DNA of 64,000 bases from Hermodice carunculata (Eukaryota > Annelida > Polychaeta > Eunicida > Amphinomidae). Under the pieces are notes generated by a model. That model saw nothing but the letters and a program-made list of their open reading frames with translations. It was not told the origin of the DNA and did not search any database. This document shows, in pieces, positions 59,066 through 64,000 of this stretch; the first letter of the stretch is position 1; each line of letters starts with the position of its first letter. The translations under genes and the position numbers were made by a program. Location of the stretch: assembly GCA_964020975.1 (NCBI GenBank), contig OZ026619.1, forward strand, positions 98,272,648 to 98,336,647, written 5' to 3'.

Positions 59066-60654
59066 TTCTCACTAGTTCCCCTGAAATGTGTCAAATTAGG
59101 AACAAAGCCACTTTTCAGTCTATGTATCTTCACGGGCGCCTCCATTCTTTAATCAGCAAAAATAATGGTATAGAACGTTTTAAGAGCTACATTTGATACA
59201 TATTTTTATCCATCGAAGTGTTATAATTTTTATGATATGAGATTAAATAGGGCTATTTCTGACAAAATGACATGTCACAACATAAATTTAAAATTTTCTT
59301 TGATCTTGCACATTTTAACAACAAAACATAAATGAATAACTTAAAATTTTATGTAATTTGCTAGTCATAATCTTTTGATTAGCACTTAACATCAAAGCAA
59401 ATGATGACACCAAGTACCAGGGAATAAAATGGATTTTATTCACTAATTTTGAGTAGCTTCCGTTATAATAAACTTAAAGAACCTATCAAAAATCAGATAA
59501 GCATAACTTTACTATCATACACATATTCAAAGTGCGGATTCATTGCCTTTCATTAAAAATAGCCTTTTACAGTTAGTCTTTCTTAAAATTAAAGATACAA
59601 TAATTCAAATAAACCAAGGTCAATGCGACCCTTTTTGCACATTGAAAGCTACAAACACTACACTTACGCTAAGTATATTCAGCTGAAAATTAAGATTACC
59701 ATAGATGTATGTCCCTGTGCCATAGGTTCGTGTCTACGAAAAAAAGTATTAAAATATTCTCAAATACTCTTCCATTAGGCCTATGAAGGAATTTTTGTTT
59801 TATTTGTAACTTCCAGTATGCTATAATAACATAAAGGAAAGTACCACTGCGGCAAAAATGCGCAATAGGAACTCGGCAGTGCTGTCTCCTTACGTCACGT
59901 TCGTGGAAATAAGCGGTGCGCACCAAGAAAAGTCTTTATCTTGCTGAAGTGAGTGAAATTTGCGAATTTCTTAATAGAAATATTATCCCTCAAGTTTATT
60001 AATAAACAGATGAAATTCACATCGTATATAGAGACCACTTATATACTATTTTATGTACTTGGAGATCGCTATTTTAAAGCTTGCATGTAGAGTGGCCAAT
60101 AAGAAAGGATGTTTGACAACGTACGCCTGAGGGTTTCGATATATCTTTTGATTGGGAAGTCTCTCAAAACAACGGAGTTTACAAAACAATCATTAACATA
60201 ACTGTCAACTGACTCCAGTTTTAACCGGGAGTCTCCCGTTTTGGAGACTCAAAAATTTCTTAAAATGAAAGGGATTTTGAAGCAAAACTGACTTTCGGTC
60301 TTATCTTTGGTTCATGCACTTTTTACAAGATCCTCCCAGTCATGCGTCTCTGCCCTCTTTTGGGGGTTTACACAGCAGGGTTGACAAATATGGAATAAAC
60401 TTGTTAAAGCATGGAACTGGAAAAGATTCAAACATAAAAAAAAAAAATAAATTTCACATTCTAAAAATTACATTCTCTAGAAGGTGGGATTTCTTGTCAG
60501 GTACAGTTCGATCATCAATTCATGTTGGAATAATGATCTAATTTAGTTGCCCCCGGGCCAGTTGTCAACTTAAATGATTTTATCTCAGCAACTGGTCTCT
60601 TCAAACCAGTGGGTATTGGCTAATTTATTTATGGAACAACCTTATCTTTCCTTC
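59066..60654. other. Intergenic, nothing recognised
   Basis: AT-rich; no supported gene. The minus ORF at 59696-59926 has no recognisable domain. Confidence 0.35.
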
Positions 60655-60765
60655 GTGGCCGGCCGCGGCGCCGGGCCTCTCCTCGCTTGGGCAAGGGTCT
60701 GAGGGTTCTCACCGGCCACTTCCCGGTACGACGGTGGGAGCGGTGCTGGTGTCTGTGCACGTAGG
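60655..60765. promoter_or_regulatory. GC-rich, CpG-rich island
   Basis: GGCCGGCCGCGGCGCCGGGC and the following 90 bases are far richer in GC and CpG than anything nearby. It may be a promoter or part of a mobile element's untranslated region. Confidence 0.35.
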
Positions 60766-61494
60766 CAAAAATCTACTTATTTCATTTCCCCTTACCCACA
60801 TCTTAAATTAACTGACCACTCATTTGTAATTTACTTCTCCACACATTGCGACATTCAGGTATGCCTGTCGTTTACTTCTTATTTTTTTTATTTAGTTATT
60901 AGTAGCCTACTTTTTTCACCTTTATGGCCCCTCCTTCTGTCTTGTCCATGTCTCGTTCCTCTCTCTTGTGTTCTGTCCGTGTCAAGTATCGTCTTGCGTA
61001 CTCGTCTTTTCCAGCGAGAGGGATTAAAATAGGGTGTCGCCCTTTTCCCAATCCTAATCAACTGTAGGCCTATATATACCTCAAAAGTCTGTAATTTTGA
61101 GAATAAAATACGTTTAAACCAAGGCTACAGGCATGTGGGCCTAAATTACATGCCTAAGCCTAGGCCTATCTGTTTTGACATTAATTACACAAACTGTCCC
61201 TTCAGTAAGTCTGTCTTAATTGATAATAATCCCAGTGGGATATGTTGTCATATGCCTGGTCTTGTTTTTCCCCGGAGCAATTGTACTGGGAAATTAGAGA
61301 TTTTTCTGCATGTATCTGGCCTATTAACATTTAAGATGGACAGGCATTGATTATATGTTAAACACAGTCGTTTACGTTTGTTCCAAAATTAACATTTTAT
61401 GCCCAGATAAAGTTTTGTCAGAGGGTAACCAATCGATCGAGCTCCCTATTCATCATATTGCTGACTTAATTTATGTTTTATTTCATTTCCTCAG

Positions 61495-61618
61495 TGCACG
61501 ATGCCTCGTCCATATACTAAATAAACAGCAGCCAACCGCCAAAAAGAATGCAGAGACCAAAATAAATAGATAGATAGATAGATAGATAGATGGATGGATG
61601 GATGGATGGATGGATAGA

Positions 61619-61677
<59 letters not shown>

Positions 61678-61853
61678 AAAATAAAAATAAAATGAAAGAT
61701 GAAAAATTCAGACAAAAAGAAAGAGAAGGGAAGCTAAAGGCACACATTTATGTCAAAGATCTTACTCCACAGCAACTGGAGGAAAGAAGAAAAGGACGAG
61801 AACGACAACGACTCAGAGAGAAGAGAGTAACAGAAGAGAGTAAGAAAGATTAA
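61495..61853 (+). pseudogene. Fragment of a basic K/R/E-rich protein gene, split by a microsatellite
   Basis: After a strong acceptor (TTTCATTTCCTCAG) an ATG at 61501 opens MPRPYTK, a TAA, then TAANRQKECRDQNK. After a GATA/GATG/AAAT microsatellite a 53-codon ORF (61692-61853) reads MKDEKFRQKEREGKLK, then DLTPQQLEERRKGRERQR and RLREKR. This composition recalls short basic MPR-starting ORFs scattered through invertebrate genomes, often near transposons. Family not certain. The stop and the microsatellite suggest it is not functional, unless the second ORF is used alone. Confidence 0.4.
61563..61690. repeat. (GATA)n(GATG)n(AAAT)n compound microsatellite
   Basis: Three successive tetranucleotide runs. 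Confidence 0.97.
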
Positions 61854-63304
61854 AAAACAGAAAAACAAAGAGCTTGAATGGACTTATTTGTATTGTCTTT
61901 GAAAAAGTATTTTGTGAGTTCCTTGTTGATATTGGTTGTTATGTTTGAAAATTAGTTTTCCTCCATTTGCATGACGACAATCATATAACTGGAATTCGGG
62001 TAACTTTCGATACTTTTCATAATTTAATACATTTCCGGTTCAAGTATATTTATAAAGAATGGTGAAAGTGTTTCACTAAACATACTTGGTTCTTTGGGGG
62101 GGGGGGGGGGAAGTTCGGTGAAAATTCCTATTTAGGCTAAAATAAACGAGCTACTTTTCTCTCTGGCTAGCTATCTGAAAGGTATTTAAATATAGATTTG
62201 TAGACATATTTATGTTAAAAAAAAAACCCACTAGATATGGGTTTTGAGCGCCATTCTCTTCCCCGTGATGATTTCTTATTGTCAGCCTACTTATAGGCAT
62301 TTTTTAATCTGATAATATTTGTATTTCTCGCTGGTTTAAGTAAGTTACAAAAACAAGGTGATTAAACAGATACTAGTGACTTCCGTTATACCACATGAAA
62401 GCAGTTGAGCACTGTTGGTCTTGATGTGTAGCATTGTGATTTTCGATTATAAATTGGGGTAAGTGTGATGTGATTCAAATTGTCTACCCAAAACATGAAA
62501 AATATGAAGAATATAAACACTGCATTTTTAACATAATGCTTTCTTTATATTCCTTAATGTAAAATTCCATCTCTATTACACATATTACACATAGAGGTGT
62601 TCTGCATGTACGAATGGAATCTACAATAGTTTCCTCCCTTTTCTCTGAAACCTGTGCATCCCGGAATGTATTCTTAGATGTATTCTTTGTGTCCAATAGA
62701 ATATGTTAATTTGGCTCATTACATTCCAAATTTTAACTTACGTTATGCTTTGACTATACTTTTACTGTTGTATTCCTCGAATATACTTTCATTGAAATTG
62801 CCTTGTTACAAATACATTCTTAAATACCGCATTTATAAGTTTATCTGACAAGGCTTTTCTTGTACGCAGGAGGCCAGTATGAGCAACGAGAGAAACTTCA
62901 CTTCAAGGAATATATAAGTTTATAAATATACTTAATGTAAAATTGTCCAGGTGAATTTTTAAAAAAATCCATGATGTCACTGTGTTGGAGAACAAAATAA
63001 CCTTTATTTATTTTCTGAAAGACAATCATATGAGAGAAATTGTGTAGCCATAAATTACATTTTTACCTATATTTTGTATGATGTAAATAAATTTTCAATA
63101 TTTGTGAAATTTCATAACAGAAGTTACATCTTTTTTACCACATATCTTATATATGGTGCTCTCGCATCTCGTTAGCTTGTCACAAAAGTGGGTTCTTGAT
63201 TAAATGAACACGTCATAGTTCCACTTCTTTCAGAAAATGTATGTTAAGCACCTCTTGAATCTAATAAATTGTTTTACCTACTTTTGCATCAAATTGGTGC
63301 TTTT
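61854..63304. other. Intergenic, nothing recognised
   Basis: Contains a G run at 62097-62110 and no supported gene. Confidence 0.35.
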
Positions 63305-64000
63305 CATTACTAATGATCTTCCAATACCAATGTGAAGAAACAAATTTCACTCCTGACTGGAGACATGCAGTCACCCATAAAAAGCAATCGCTGGTTTTAA
63401 ACCAGTCCCCTCAAACTTTGAAATATTCTTCCTTAACTACAGACTTAAGTGTTTCCAAAATTTAAAGGCCTAATCACTCAAAACCCAAATATAATTACTT
63501 CTGCCAAAAATGAAAAGAGATCTGTACGGCCTATCACTTTTTAGTTCTCCCGACTTGTCAGTCAGCTGGGTTTACAGCAACTGAAGAAAGTTAGCCCACA
63601 TCGTTTTGGGGGATATTTATGAATCTGGAACTTTATAAACACACTATAGCTCCATTATAACTACGAGTCAGAGAACACAGCCCACAGCAAAACATAGACA
63701 ATGGAGTATTTATCAAATAGTACAGAAAAATATGAACCTCCTGAGTTAAGACAGGCAGTCACCCACAAAAGGCAATGGCTGGTTTTATACCGGTGCTCTC
63801 AACCTTTGAAATATTCTTCATTAACTATAGATATTACTGTTTCCAAAATGTTTTGGCCTAACCACTCAAAATCCAACTTTAATTACTTCTGACAAAACTG
63901 AAAAGAGACCTAGAAGGCCTATCACTTTTTAGTTCTTCTGACTTGTCAGTCAGCTGAATTTACAGCAAAAGAAGAAAATAGGCGTACCTCGTTTATGGGA
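63305..64000 (+). repeat. Dispersed repeat R, copy 4 (two units, cut by window edge)
   Basis: The first unit begins CTTCCAATACCAATGTGAAG. The second, from about 63690 with AGACAGGCAGTCACCCAC, repeats GGTTTTA, GGCCTAACCACTCAAAA and ACTTGTCAGTCAGCTGA in order. Confidence 0.7.

Overview
The window looks like the genome of a marine invertebrate. It is AT-rich, with long introns, GT-AG splice sites, long TA/CA/TTC microsatellites, many degenerate CR1/Jockey-like LINE pieces, a DIRS-type retroelement fossil and tRNA-derived SINEs. Frequent TAGGCCTA-type words made me think of a hemichordate or echinoderm, but that is a weak guess. There are no bacterial operons, rRNA genes or CRISPR arrays.

The real coding content is mostly invisible to a simple ORF scan because it is split into exons of 61 to 314 bases on the minus strand. 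By eye I assembled two tandem paralogous genes. Gene A (start codon at 51086, first stop ending at 28120) is complete. Its eight coding exons total 1107 bases and encode 368 residues: signal peptide, two CUB domains with four cysteines each, one transmembrane helix, and a Gln/Pro/Tyr-rich tail with a PPMY motif. Gene B (start codon at 16218, running off the left edge) has the same first five exons with matching splice phases: signal peptide, CUB1, and the start of CUB2. Each CUB is built from three exons entered in phases 1, 2 and 1, so the CUB was first duplicated as a cassette inside the gene and the whole gene was duplicated later. Both genes also have a splice acceptor exactly 18 bases before the ATG, which implies a non-coding first exon.

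Layout. 1-16.2 kb: gene B exons, with a tandem repeat rich in AGGTCA-like words, LINE pieces on both strands, and two related LINE copies in intron 1, one of them inserted into a minisatellite. 16.2-28 kb: the intergenic space, with a Z-DNA-prone TG tract and an array of TTCC-N2-GGAA palindromes upstream of gene B, LINE remnants, a perfect hairpin and a long TTC tract. 28-51 kb: gene A, whose 10-kb intron 2 contains a DIRS-like fossil of about 5 kb and a SINE doublet; other introns hold a near-perfect hairpin, paired CRE palindromes, an unrecognised pseudogene block and LINE pieces. 51-64 kb: upstream of gene A, with minisatellites, a LINE C-terminus, copies of a dispersed repeat of about 480 bases, a GC-rich island and a small basic ORF fragment after a good splice acceptor.

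Functionally, the two genes would make type I cell-surface proteins with extracellular CUB pairs. Gene A's tail could recruit WW-domain proteins. Ligands are unknown, and I recognise no named orthologue.
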